Positions 1 through 6,336 of a DNA stretch of 6,475 bases are shown in pieces. Below the pieces are notes generated by a model. It saw only the letters and a list, made by a program, of their open reading frames with translations. It was not told where the DNA came from and ran no database searches. The position numbers were made by a program, and so were the translations under genes. Numbering within the stretch: position 1 is the first letter of the stretch; the number at the start of each line of letters is the position of its first letter. Source of the stretch: RYN-433 sp036558265. GTDB lineage: Bacteria; Planctomycetota; Phycisphaerae; Tepidisphaerales; Tepidisphaeraceae. Location: NCBI GenBank assembly GCA_036558265.1, contig DATBFY010000018.1, positions 1 to 6,475 on the forward strand, read 5' to 3'.

Positions 1-463
1 TCTCGTTGTTGGCCCACATGATCGTGACCAGGGCGGTCTCGTCGGTGATCTCGGTCGCCAGTTGATCCACGTCGAGCGCGCCCCGCACGTCCACGTCGAT
101 CTCGACGACCCGCGCACCCTCCTTCGCGAGCTGCGCGCACAGCTCGCGCGTCGCGGAGTGCTCGACACTGCTGGTAACGATCCGGTTCCGCGGCGAGCGG
201 GCGGTCAGCAGTCCGCGGATCGCCGTGTTGATCGCCTCGGTCCCCCCGCCGGTGAAGAGCAGTTCGCTCTCGGCACACCCGACCAGGGTCGCGACCTGCC
301 CGCGTGCCTCGTCGATCGCCTGCCGCGCGCGCTGGCCGAACCGATGCACGCTCGACGGGTTGCCATACCAGTCGGTCAGGTACGGCAGCATCGCCTCGAC
401 GACCTGCGGCGCGGGCTCGGTCGTCGCGTTGTTATCGAGGTAGACCACGTCCATCATCGTCAT
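1..463 (-). CDS. Cysteine desulfurase, NifS/IscS family (N-terminal 154 residues; 3' end cut by window edge)
   Basis: PLP-dependent enzyme that takes sulfur from L-cysteine (giving alanine and an enzyme persulfide) for Fe-S clusters, tRNA thiolation or other sulfur acceptors in the cytoplasm. Translating the minus strand gives the family's N-terminal signature VYLDNNATT (residues 7-15), then GNPSSVH (34-40), the cofactor phosphate-binding region GGGTEAIN (72-79), SSVEHSATRE with the ring-stacking His102, and MWANNE at the window edge, the start of the usual NNETG motif. The PLP lysine and the active-site cysteine loop lie beyond the window, so catalytic completeness cannot be judged. Starts at 463, 457 and 454 are all in frame (MTMMDVVYLD). 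No Shine-Dalgarno is visible, and the family N-terminus fits the inner ATGs best. It is transcribed divergently from the polyprenyl synthase. Whether it is NifS, IscS or SufS type cannot be settled from this part, although the motifs favour the NifS/IscS (class I) group. Confidence 0.95.
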   Translation of the reverse strand, partial: MTMMDVVYLDNNATTEPAPQVVEAMLPYLTDWYGNPSSVHRFGQRARQAIDEARGQVATLVGCAESELLFTGGGTEAINTAIRGLLTARSPRNRIVTSSVEHSATRELCAQLAKEGARVVEIDVDVRGALDVDQLATEITDETALVTIMWANNE

Positions 464-467
464 TGTA
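462..467 (-). promoter_or_regulatory. Possible -10 element giving a near-leaderless cysteine desulfurase mRNA
   Basis: Read on the minus strand, TACAAT (5 of 6 matches to TATAAT) overlaps the first ATG at 463. It ends 7 nt before the third in-frame ATG at 454. A transcript starting there would have little or no leader and would encode MDVVYLDNN, a typical family N-terminus. There is no convincing -35 element and no ribosome-binding site upstream, so this is suggestive only. Confidence 0.3.
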
Positions 468-563
468 GGGGATGCGCTGGCAGCGGCGACAGCCCTCGCG
501 CGCAAGCCCTGTCGCGCTGCGCACCACAGTTTTCAATTCCTCCGAAACTTCCGATATGAATTC

Positions 564-590
564 GCGGGCAATTGACCCGCTCAATATAAT
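564..590 (+). promoter_or_regulatory. Promoter for the polyprenyl synthase: perfect TATAAT with an adjacent inverted repeat
   Basis: A perfect consensus -10 box TATAAT lies at 585-590, which would place transcription start near 596-598 and give a leader of about 28 nt before the ATG at 626. No -35 hexamer lies at 16-18 bp; TTGACC at 572-577 is only 7 bp away, too close to serve. Instead a perfect 5-bp inverted repeat, GCGGG (564-568) and CCCGC (576-580), flanks a CAATTG core exactly where the -35 contact would be. This could be an operator or activator site. The -10 call is fairly good; the operator is inference. Confidence 0.5.
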
Positions 591-616
591 TCCGCCGGCA
601 AGCACATCCATTGAAC

Positions 617-621
617 AGGAG
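617..621 (+). promoter_or_regulatory. Shine-Dalgarno site deciding the polyprenyl synthase start
   Basis: AGGAG ends 4 nt before ATG at 626. It lies inside the reading frame that would begin at TTG 611, so it supports 626 rather than 611 as the start codon. Confidence 0.7.
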
Positions 622-625
622 CCGC

Positions 626-1603
626 ATGACCGTCCCGTCACTGGCCAGCCTCACCGAGTGCATCGCCCCGCAGCTTCTGGCCGTCGACCGCCTCTTTTCC
701 GCCGAGCTCCACTCCCGCATCGAGTGCGTCAACGTCCTGGTCCGGCACGTCAGCCGCTTCCGGGGGAAGATGCTCCGCCCCTGCCTGGTGCTGCTCGCCG
801 GCCGCGCCTGCGGCGAGCTGACCGACGCTCATGTGACCATCGCCACCGTCGTCGAGATGGTCCATATGGCCACGCTCGTCCACGACGACGTGCTCGACGA
901 GGCCGAGCTGCGCCGCAAGGGCGCCACCCTCAACCACCTCCGCGGCAACGAGGCCGCCGTCCTCCTGGGCGATTACCTGATCAGCCATTCCTACCACCTT
1001 TGCTCGAGCCTCGACACGCAGTTCGCCAGCCGGACGATCGCGCGGACGACCAACGAGGTCTGCGAGGGCGAGCTCCTCCAGATCGAGAACCGCAACAATC
1101 TCGACCTGGATGAACAAACCTACTTCCGCATCATCGAGAGCAAGACGGCGAGCCTCTGCGCCGCGTGCTGCCTGCTTGGGGCCAAGCTCGCCGGGGCGGA
1201 CGATGATGTCACCGCGCGTCTGGAGACCTTTGGCTGTTCGCTGGGCGTCGCCTTCCAGATCCAGGATGACATCCTCGACATCGTGGGGGACGCGGGCACG
1301 GTCGGCAAGACGCTGGGCATCGACATCGAGAAGGGGAAGATGACCCTGCCGATGATCCACTTCCTCCGGTCCGCGCCCCGCGAGCATCGGGCGCTGCTGC
1401 GCAGCCTGCTCCAGGGCCATGAACCCGACAAGGCCGAGAAGATCCGCAACCTGATCCTGCCCAGCAAGTCGATCCCCTTCGCCCGCGACGCGGCCCGCGC
1501 CCACGTCGACCGCGCCCGCACCGCCATCGCCGACCTGCCCGAGAGCGACGCCCGGCAGGTCCTGGACACCATGGCCGAGTTCGTCATCGCAAGGCCGATG
1601 TGA
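626..1603 (+). CDS. ispB: Long-chain polyprenyl diphosphate synthase (IspB/HepT-like)
   Basis: Trans-isoprenyl diphosphate synthase that adds isopentenyl diphosphate units to an allylic primer, making the side-chain precursor of respiratory quinones (menaquinone in most planctomycetes). The 325-residue product has the usual family length. Visible motifs are RGKMLRP (46-52), the first aspartate-rich motif HDDVLDE (D87, D88, D91), GDYL (115-118), the second motif FQIQDDILD (D214, D215, D218) and GKTLGIDIEKGKMTLP (227-242). The residue five places before the first aspartate motif is alanine (Ala82), not an aromatic. In this family that allows products longer than C15-C20, so a long-chain enzyme is likely, but the exact chain length cannot be read. 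An upstream TTG at 611 is in frame, but AGGAG at 617-621 favours ATG 626. A TATAAT box lies 36 nt upstream. Another rightward gene follows after 56 bp. The symbol is assigned by family resemblance. Confidence 0.93.
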   Translation: MTVPSLASLTECIAPQLLAVDRLFSAELHSRIECVNVLVRHVSRFRGKMLRPCLVLLAGRACGELTDAHVTIATVVEMVHMATLVHDDVLDEAELRRKGATLNHLRGNEAAVLLGDYLISHSYHLCSSLDTQFASRTIARTTNEVCEGELLQIENRNNLDLDEQTYFRIIESKTASLCAACCLLGAKLAGADDDVTARLETFGCSLGVAFQIQDDILDIVGDAGTVGKTLGIDIEKGKMTLPMIHFLRSAPREHRALLRSLLQGHEPDKAEKIRNLILPSKSIPFARDAARAHVDRARTAIADLPESDARQVLDTMAEFVIARPM

Positions 1604-1659
1604 CTCCCGCCGTCTTCCTAATTTAATCCCTTCCCCTTATCCTCGCGTACCATCGAGGT

Positions 1660-2757
1660 ATGCGACTCATGCGTCTCGGACTGATCATCACCGCCGCCAC
1701 TGTTTACCTTGCCGTCCTGGGGTGCGTCATCTTCCCGGCGCAGACGACGGCGAAGAACCCCAACGGCTTCGACGCGCCGGCGTTCCGCGCCGCGATCAAC
1801 GGCGCGCCGCTCGTGGGCCTGCCCTACAAGGGCGTGGCCCTGCAGATCCAGCGGACGGATTGGATCGATGAGTACAAGAAGTGCATCGACGAGATCGCCG
1901 GCGTCGGCGCCGATACCGTCATGCTCGTCATCGACGCGCGGCAGGAGAACGGTCAGTCCAGCCACATCTACCTCGACATGCGGATGACCCCGACGACCGA
2001 CAAGCTCACCGAGCTGATCAAGCACGCCAAGGATCGCAAGCTGCGCGTCGTGCTGATGCCGATCGTCCTCCTCGACGACCCGATCAACAACGAGTGGCGC
2101 GGCACGATCAAGCCGCTGGACTGGGAGAAGTGGTTCGAGTCCTACCGCGACATGATCACCCACTTCGCCTACATCGCCGAGGACAACCACGCCGACGTGC
2201 TGGTGGTCGGGTCGGAACTGGTAAGCACGCAGGACAAATACAACGAGTGGGTGCGGACGATCAACGCCGTGCGCAAGATCTACAAGGGCCAGCTCACCTA
2301 CTCCTCCAACTGGGACAACTACACGCAGGTCCCATTCTGGAACCACCTCGACCTGATCTCGATGAACAGTTACTGGCAGCTCGGCCGCGACAAGAACGCC
2401 AGCGTCGAGGAGATCATGGGCAACTGGCGGAACATCCAGCGGGACGTGCTGGCCTTCGCGAAGAAGCAGGGCAAGCCGCTGATGTTCTCCGAGGTCGGCT
2501 GGTGCAGCATCGAGAACGCCGCCAGCGAGCCGTGGGATTACACCCGCGAGGAGCTGGCCGTGGACCTGGACCTGCAAAAGCGCCTCTACGAGGGCTTCTT
2601 CCGCGTCTGGTACGGCAACCCGGGCCTCGGGGGGTTCATGGTCTGGGCCTGGGAGCCCGGCGACGGCGGCCCGACGGACAAGCATTACACGCCGGAGAAC
2701 AAGCCGGCGGAAAAGGTCCTCCGCGAGTGGCTGGCGAAGCCTTGGGGCGGGAAGTAA
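1660..2757 (+). CDS. Exported GH113-like glycoside hydrolase (TIM barrel, possible beta-mannanase)
   Basis: The 365-residue protein begins with an export signal: two arginines, then a hydrophobic run at about residues 6-25. Cys22 in VLGC is a weak lipobox (Leu at -2 is unusual); cleavage after TTA (about residue 31) is the alternative. The rest resembles glycoside hydrolase family 113 of clan GH-A, whose known members are beta-1,4-mannanases. It has strand-like segments ADTVMLVID (84-92) and LRVVLMPIVL (128-137), the acid/base candidate Glu186 in VVGSEL, LISMNSYW (232-239), the nucleophile candidate Glu278 in FSEVGW, a conserved SEPW (289-292) and a tryptophan-rich end GGFMVWAWEP (324-333). 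Both glutamates are present and 92 residues apart, so an active retaining enzyme is plausible; the substrate is inferred. ATG 1660 is used here. ATG 1669, with GAGG (1655-1658) 10 nt upstream, is a good alternative that shortens the protein by 3 residues. The neighbouring genes give no clue to a polysaccharide pathway. Confidence 0.8.
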   Translation: MRLMRLGLIITAATVYLAVLGCVIFPAQTTAKNPNGFDAPAFRAAINGAPLVGLPYKGVALQIQRTDWIDEYKKCIDEIAGVGADTVMLVIDARQENGQSSHIYLDMRMTPTTDKLTELIKHAKDRKLRVVLMPIVLLDDPINNEWRGTIKPLDWEKWFESYRDMITHFAYIAEDNHADVLVVGSELVSTQDKYNEWVRTINAVRKIYKGQLTYSSNWDNYTQVPFWNHLDLISMNSYWQLGRDKNASVEEIMGNWRNIQRDVLAFAKKQGKPLMFSEVGWCSIENAASEPWDYTREELAVDLDLQKRLYEGFFRVWYGNPGLGGFMVWAWEPGDGGPTDKHYTPENKPAEKVLREWLAKPWGGK

Positions 2758-2801
2758 CTGCCACCGGTGTGACTTAAGAGAGCCGTAAGCTTGCCTGCTC
2801 T

Positions 2802-2822
2802 CAACGAGCAATTCCCAATTCT
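2802..2822 (+). repeat. Short heptamer repeat, CAATTCC type
   Basis: Three in-phase 7-nt units: CAACGAG, CAATTCC and CAATTCT. The last two differ at one base. The tract is short and degenerate, but a similar heptamer cluster follows about 100 bp downstream in the same leader. Confidence 0.4.
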
Positions 2823-2919
2823 CCCCTCCGCCCGTATCATGTCCCGGCTCGTCAGGCCGCCTCGGCGCCACCCGTATCTTTAGCGGCACCGGTCACGGCT
2901 CGCGCGATCCCAATACCGG

Positions 2920-2947
2920 CAACTGGAAACCAACAACTGGCAACTGC
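2920..2947 (+). repeat. Short heptamer repeat, CAACTGG type
   Basis: Four in-phase 7-nt units: CAACTGG, a degenerate AAACCAA, CAACTGG and CAACTGC. The tract ends 5 nt before the aspS start codon and occupies the place where a ribosome-binding site would be expected. Confidence 0.5.
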
Positions 2948-2952
2948 TTTCC

Positions 2953-4830
2953 ATGGAATATACCCAAACCCGCTACCGTACCCATACCTGCGGACAGCTC
3001 CGCAAGTCCGACGACAAGCTCAAGGTCAGGCTCGCCGGGTGGGTTCACTCCTACCGTGACCACGGCGGCCTGGTCTTCATCGACCTCCGCGACCGCGACG
3101 GCCTCACCCAGCTCGTCTTCGACCCCGACTCATGCGGCAAGGAGATCCACGAGAAGTCGCGCCACCTCCGCAGCGAGTGGGTCATCAGCGTCGAGGGAGA
3201 GGTCGAGCCCCGCGGCCAGGGGCTGGAGAACCCCAAGCTCGCGACCGGCCAGATCGAGGTGCGCGTACGGAGCATGGAGGTACTCAGCCAGTCTCCCACG
3301 CCCCCCTTTACGCCCGACGAGCGCGAGACCGTCAACGAGGAACGTCGCCTCCAGTACCGCTACCTCGACCTGCGTCGGGCCGACATGCAGCAGACGATGC
3401 GCACCCGCTACCAGGTCACCAAGAGCATGCGGGACTACCTCGGCGACCTGGGCTTCTGGGAGATCGAGACCCCCTTCCTCACGCGCAGCACGCCGGAGGG
3501 GGCCCGCGACTTCATCGTCCCGGCGCGCCTGGCGCCGGGCAACTTCTACGCCCTGCCGCAGTCCCCGCAGCTCTTCAAGCAGCTCCTGATGGTCGCCGGC
3601 TGCGACAAGTACATGCAGATCGTCCGCTGCTTCCGCGACGAGGACCCCCGCGCCGATCGCCAGGCCGAGTTCACCCAGCTCGACTTGGAGATGAGCTTCA
3701 TCGACCGCGAGGACGTCATTAACGTCATCGAGGGCCTCCTGCGCCGGATCTGGAAGGAAGTCCTCAACGTGGACATTCCCAACCCGATCCCGCACATGGA
3801 ATACGACCAGGCAATGAGCCTCTTCGGCTCCGATCGGCCGGACCTCCGCTTTGGCATGAAGCTGCACGACCTGACGGAACTCGCCCACACCACCGAGTTC
3901 GGCGTCTTCAAGAACGCCCCGATGGTCAAGGCCATCGTCGTACCCGGCGGCGCAAAGCTGACCCGCAAGGAAACTGATTCCCTGGCCGAGTGGGCGAAAG
4001 GATTCGGCGCCAAGGGCCTGGCCGTCACCAAGGTGATCAACCTCGAGCGGGCCGTCGCCGACAAGATCATCCCCTCCGTCGCCGAGGCCCAGAACGGCGC
4101 GATCCCGGCCGGCAACGGCCTGCACCTCTACACCGGCGTGGCGAAATTCCTCGCCCCGATCGCGGAGAAACTCGTCGCGGCAACCGGGGCCGCCCACGGG
4201 GACCTGTTGTGTTTCGCCGCCGACACGCCCAAGGTCGTCCACAAGGTCCTGGGCGAGCTGCGCCTGAAGATGGCCCGGGACCTGCAGATGAAGCCCTCCA
4301 CCGACTTCGCCTGGGTCTGGGTGGTCAACTTCCCGCTCTTCGAGCACGACATGGAGGAGAACCGCTTCGTCGCCACGCATCACCCGTTCACCGCCCCGCT
4401 GGACGAGGACATCGCCAAGCTCGACAGCCGCGACCGCGCCACGGTCGAGAGCATCAAGTCCAAGGCCTACGACATCGTCGTCAACGGCAGCGAGATCGGC
4501 GGCGGCTCGATCCGTATCCACCGCATGGACGTCCAGCAGAAGGTCTTCGCGCTCCTGGGGATCGACCAGGCCGCGCAGAAGAACAAGTTCGGCTTCCTCC
4601 TCGACGCCCTGCAGTACGGCGCCCCGCCGCACGGCGGCCTGGCGCTGGGCCTGGACCGCATGATCATGATCCTGCGCAACCTCTCCAACATCCGCGACGT
4701 GATCGCCTTCCCCAAGACCCAATCCGGCCAGGACCTGATGTGCCAGGCCCCCAACGTCATCGACGAGCGGCAGCTCAAGGAGACGCACATCAAGGTCGTG
4801 ATGCCGCCCGCGCCGCCGGCGAAGGGATGA
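2953..4830 (+). CDS. aspS: Aspartyl-tRNA synthetase, bacterial type with GAD domain, probably non-discriminating
   Basis: Class IIb synthetase that charges tRNA-Asp in the cytoplasm. The 625 residues show the N-terminal anticodon-binding OB fold (about 20-112, with GWVHSYRDHGGLVFIDLRDR), motif 1 (FWEIETPFLTRSTPEGARDF, from 168), the amino-acid/ATP loop LPQSPQLFKQLLM (201-213), motif 2 (VRCFRDEDPRADRQAEFTQ, 224-242), the bacterial GAD insertion (about 300-430), HHPFT (476-480), and motif 3 (GLALGLDRMIMIL, 562-574, with Arg569). All core residues are intact. Length slightly exceeds the 590 of E. coli, partly through an N-terminal lead of about 7 residues before RTHTCG. His37 and Gly90 align, from memory, with His31 and Gly81 of Pseudomonas aeruginosa AspRS. 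There these residues are linked to also charging tRNA-Asn, which suggests a non-discriminating enzyme working with GatCAB. No Shine-Dalgarno is seen upstream. The gene lies 195 bp after the hydrolase and probably has its own promoter. Confidence 0.97.
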   Translation: MEYTQTRYRTHTCGQLRKSDDKLKVRLAGWVHSYRDHGGLVFIDLRDRDGLTQLVFDPDSCGKEIHEKSRHLRSEWVISVEGEVEPRGQGLENPKLATGQIEVRVRSMEVLSQSPTPPFTPDERETVNEERRLQYRYLDLRRADMQQTMRTRYQVTKSMRDYLGDLGFWEIETPFLTRSTPEGARDFIVPARLAPGNFYALPQSPQLFKQLLMVAGCDKYMQIVRCFRDEDPRADRQAEFTQLDLEMSFIDREDVINVIEGLLRRIWKEVLNVDIPNPIPHMEYDQAMSLFGSDRPDLRFGMKLHDLTELAHTTEFGVFKNAPMVKAIVVPGGAKLTRKETDSLAEWAKGFGAKGLAVTKVINLERAVADKIIPSVAEAQNGAIPAGNGLHLYTGVAKFLAPIAEKLVAATGAAHGDLLCFAADTPKVVHKVLGELRLKMARDLQMKPSTDFAWVWVVNFPLFEHDMEENRFVATHHPFTAPLDEDIAKLDSRDRATVESIKSKAYDIVVNGSEIGGGSIRIHRMDVQQKVFALLGIDQAAQKNKFGFLLDALQYGAPPHGGLALGLDRMIMILRNLSNIRDVIAFPKTQSGQDLMCQAPNVIDERQLKETHIKVVMPPAPPAKG

Positions 4831-4865
4831 GCCGTTTTACGCTTCTCGTTCCTGCCCACACGCGT

Positions 4866-5066
4866 TCAAGGGCGCTCGGTTGCGATTCGTCGGACATTGG
4901 AACGCAGCTCCAGCAAGGCCCGCCGCTCGCGATCGGCGCGCCGCACCCGTTCGGTCGGACTCAATTGCAGGATGTGCCTGATCAACGACAAGTCCACCCC
5001 GTTCTCGTCCTGCTCCCCGTACCAGTGGGGATCCCTCAGCTTCGCAAGATATTCGTCCGACGTCAT
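4866..5066 (-). CDS. Small conserved-looking protein of unknown function (66 aa, DLSLIR type)
   Basis: The frame starts at ATG 5066. An in-frame TAA lies three codons upstream (TAA ATT GGG GGT ATG), so this is the first available ATG, with only a G-rich GGGGG as a weak ribosome-binding site. The product is charged and probably helical: an N-terminal MTSDEYLAKLRDPHWYG, the core ENGVDLSLIRHILQLSPTER (residues 21-40), then an Arg-rich helix ending in LLELRSNVRR. From memory, short planctomycete proteins with a GVDxxLIRxxLxLxPxER core are common and often sit beside nucleotidyltransferase-like genes; I could not verify this, and no such partner is present here. The gene lies 39 nt downstream of the brkB-like gene on the same strand, so they may be cotranscribed. 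It converges on aspS with a 35-nt gap. Function unknown. The opposite-strand frame over the same bases lacks family-like content. Confidence 0.7.
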   Translation of the reverse strand: MTSDEYLAKLRDPHWYGEQDENGVDLSLIRHILQLSPTERVRRADRERRALLELRSNVRRIATERP

Positions 5067-5105
5067 ACCCCCAATTTAGCCGCCACCTTGAGCCGCGCCA
5101 CGGCC

Positions 5106-6242
5106 TCACCCGGCGACCAGCCGCCGCCACCAGGGTTGCCGCGCCCGGGCGAGCAGCTCCCGCCGCTTGCGCTTCGCCCGCGCGCGCCAGACCGCCCGCC
5201 ACGTCCACCGCGCCGCCAGGAAGGATGAGGTGACGATCACCAGGTTGCGCGCCCGGTGTGTGCGCGCCGGCGCCGGCAGGATCGGCAAGTGAACCGGCTC
5301 TTGCTCCGCCGCTCCGTGCTCGCCGGCCAGCCCCTGCGGCCTCGCCTTGGGCTCGCCGGCGTGCTTCGTGTCGTACTCGGCCTTGGCGCTCGCCTGCGAG
5401 AGGTCGGTGGCGCCGGGCTTGACGTTGAGCGTCTCGAAATCGATCACGCTGTTGAGCTCCGCGCCGATCAGCAGCACGACCGCGTTGATGTAGAAGAACA
5501 AGAGCAGGATGATCGCCCCGCCCAGCGCCCCGTACGTCTTGTTGAAGTTGCCGAAGTGCGTCACGTAAAAGCCGAAGACCAACCCCAACAGGATCCACAC
5601 CGCCACCGTGAAGACGGCCCCCGGCGTGATCGCCTGGTACTTCTGCTTGATGCACGGCCCGAAGTAGTAAATCATCGACACGATCAAAAAGAGCAGGGCC
5701 AGCGCCAACGCGTACCGCACGACGTTGACCAGCACCGTCCCAAGCCACCCCAGGTGCCCGTGCTTGGTCAGGTACGCGACGATCCCCGTTCCCACCGGCA
5801 GCAGGAAGAGCACCGCCAGGATCAGCACCGCCGTGCCGACCGTCAGCCCGATCGCCACCGCCCGCTGCTTGATGAACGACCGCGTGCAATGCACGTAGTA
5901 CGCCTTGTCCAGGGCGCTCATGGTCATCGTCATGCCGCCGCTGGCGCCCCAGAGGGCCAGGATCAGGCCGATCGACAGAAGGCCGCCCTTCTGGTTGTTC
6001 ATCACTTCCTTGACGCTGTCCACGATCGTCTGTCCCGCCTGCCCGCCCACGCTCGACCAGGCGACGTTCTCCACCTCCTTCATCGCGCGATCCTTGACCC
6101 CGCCCGGCAGGTAGGGCGCCAGCGTCAGCAGGAAGACCATGAACGGGAAGATCGCGAAGATCCACGCGTACGCCAGCGCCGATCCCCAGGTGAAGACCTC
6201 GTCCTGGTTCACCTCGGCCCACACCTTTTTCGCGAACTCCAT
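5106..6242 (-). CDS. YihY/BrkB-family inner membrane protein
   Basis: The 378-residue product has six hydrophobic helices (about residues 22-45, 88-108, 130-157, 172-195, 205-228, 240-262). It carries the family landmarks SALAYAWIFAIFPFMVFLL (21-39), SALDKAYY (109-116), YYFGPCIKQKYQAITPGAVF (192-211), FYVTHFGNFNKTYGALGG (225-242) and IGAELN (259-264). Members are widespread and functionally uncharacterised; the old name ribonuclease BN was a misassignment. After the last helix comes a polar tail of about 110 residues ending in an Arg/Lys/Trp-rich segment (about 344-374), probably cytoplasmic. The reading frame stays open to ATG 6380. However, residues encoded upstream of 6336 come from the group II intron end, and the conserved protein begins at MEFAKKVWAEV, so ATG 6242 is chosen. 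GGGG lies 3 nt before it, a poor ribosome-binding site. The 66-residue gene follows 39 nt downstream on the same strand. Confidence 0.9.
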   Translation of the reverse strand: MEFAKKVWAEVNQDEVFTWGSALAYAWIFAIFPFMVFLLTLAPYLPGGVKDRAMKEVENVAWSSVGGQAGQTIVDSVKEVMNNQKGGLLSIGLILALWGASGGMTMTMSALDKAYYVHCTRSFIKQRAVAIGLTVGTAVLILAVLFLLPVGTGIVAYLTKHGHLGWLGTVLVNVVRYALALALLFLIVSMIYYFGPCIKQKYQAITPGAVFTVAVWILLGLVFGFYVTHFGNFNKTYGALGGAIILLLFFYINAVVLLIGAELNSVIDFETLNVKPGATDLSQASAKAEYDTKHAGEPKARPQGLAGEHGAAEQEPVHLPILPAPARTHRARNLVIVTSSFLAARWTWRAVWRARAKRKRRELLARARQPWWRRLVAG

Positions 6243-6336
6243 GAACCCCAGCGAACGAATGACCTTTGGAACGTCGGATACGCTTGCCGTGAAGCAGATT
6301 CTGCCGCAGGGCTCTACGACCGGACAACGGCGAAAA
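6243..6336 (-). promoter_or_regulatory. brkB leader: 3' exon of the intron insertion site with a weak promoter candidate
   Basis: This 94-nt stretch separates the intron end from the brkB ATG. On the minus strand TTGTCC is followed 18 bp later by CAGAAT (each 4 of 6 consensus matches), a weak promoter candidate. A perfect 5+1+5 palindrome, GCAGAATCTGC (6294-6304), overlaps that -10 region and could be a regulator site. Both are tentative. The stretch begins with TTTT next to the intron end. Confidence 0.3.

Larger units (their letters stand above)
2758..2952. other. 195-bp aspS leader region without a gene
   Basis: No reading frame with protein-like content is visible. The region holds two clusters of heptamer repeats (listed separately) and a 6-bp imperfect hairpin GAGAGC/GCTCTC (2778-2783 and 2797-2802) that lacks a following T run. 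Two CCCGTATC(A/T)T boxes lie 40 bp apart (2831-2840, 2871-2880); the first contains TATCAT, 5 of 6 matches to a -10 box, without a good -35. No T-box-like or riboswitch-like structure was recognised, and no Shine-Dalgarno precedes the aspS ATG. Confidence 0.5.

Noticed and set aside
432..530. Minus-strand short frame preceded by GGAGG upstream of the cysteine desulfurase, as a leader peptide
   Set aside because: GGAGG lies only 2 nt before the TTG and about 11 nt before the next GTG. The frame overlaps the real gene out of phase and the peptide has no recognisable features.
572..590. TTGACC plus TATAAT as a classical -35/-10 promoter
   Set aside because: The two hexamers are only 7 bp apart; sigma-70 type promoters need about 17 bp. 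TTGACC is better explained as part of the inverted repeat.
2778..2802. GAGAGC/GCTCTC hairpin after the glycosidase gene as an intrinsic terminator
   Set aside because: The stem is only 6 bp with a 13-nt loop, and no T run follows.
1618..2889. Long open frame antisense to the glycosidase gene (423 codons)
   Set aside because: Shadow frame with biased composition and no family-like pattern; the plus-strand protein has clear motifs.
3130..4788. Long open frame antisense to aspS (552 codons)
   Set aside because: It is the complementary shadow of a GC-rich gene: Val/Gly/Asp/Leu-rich low-complexity content, no motifs, and aspS is intact on the other strand.
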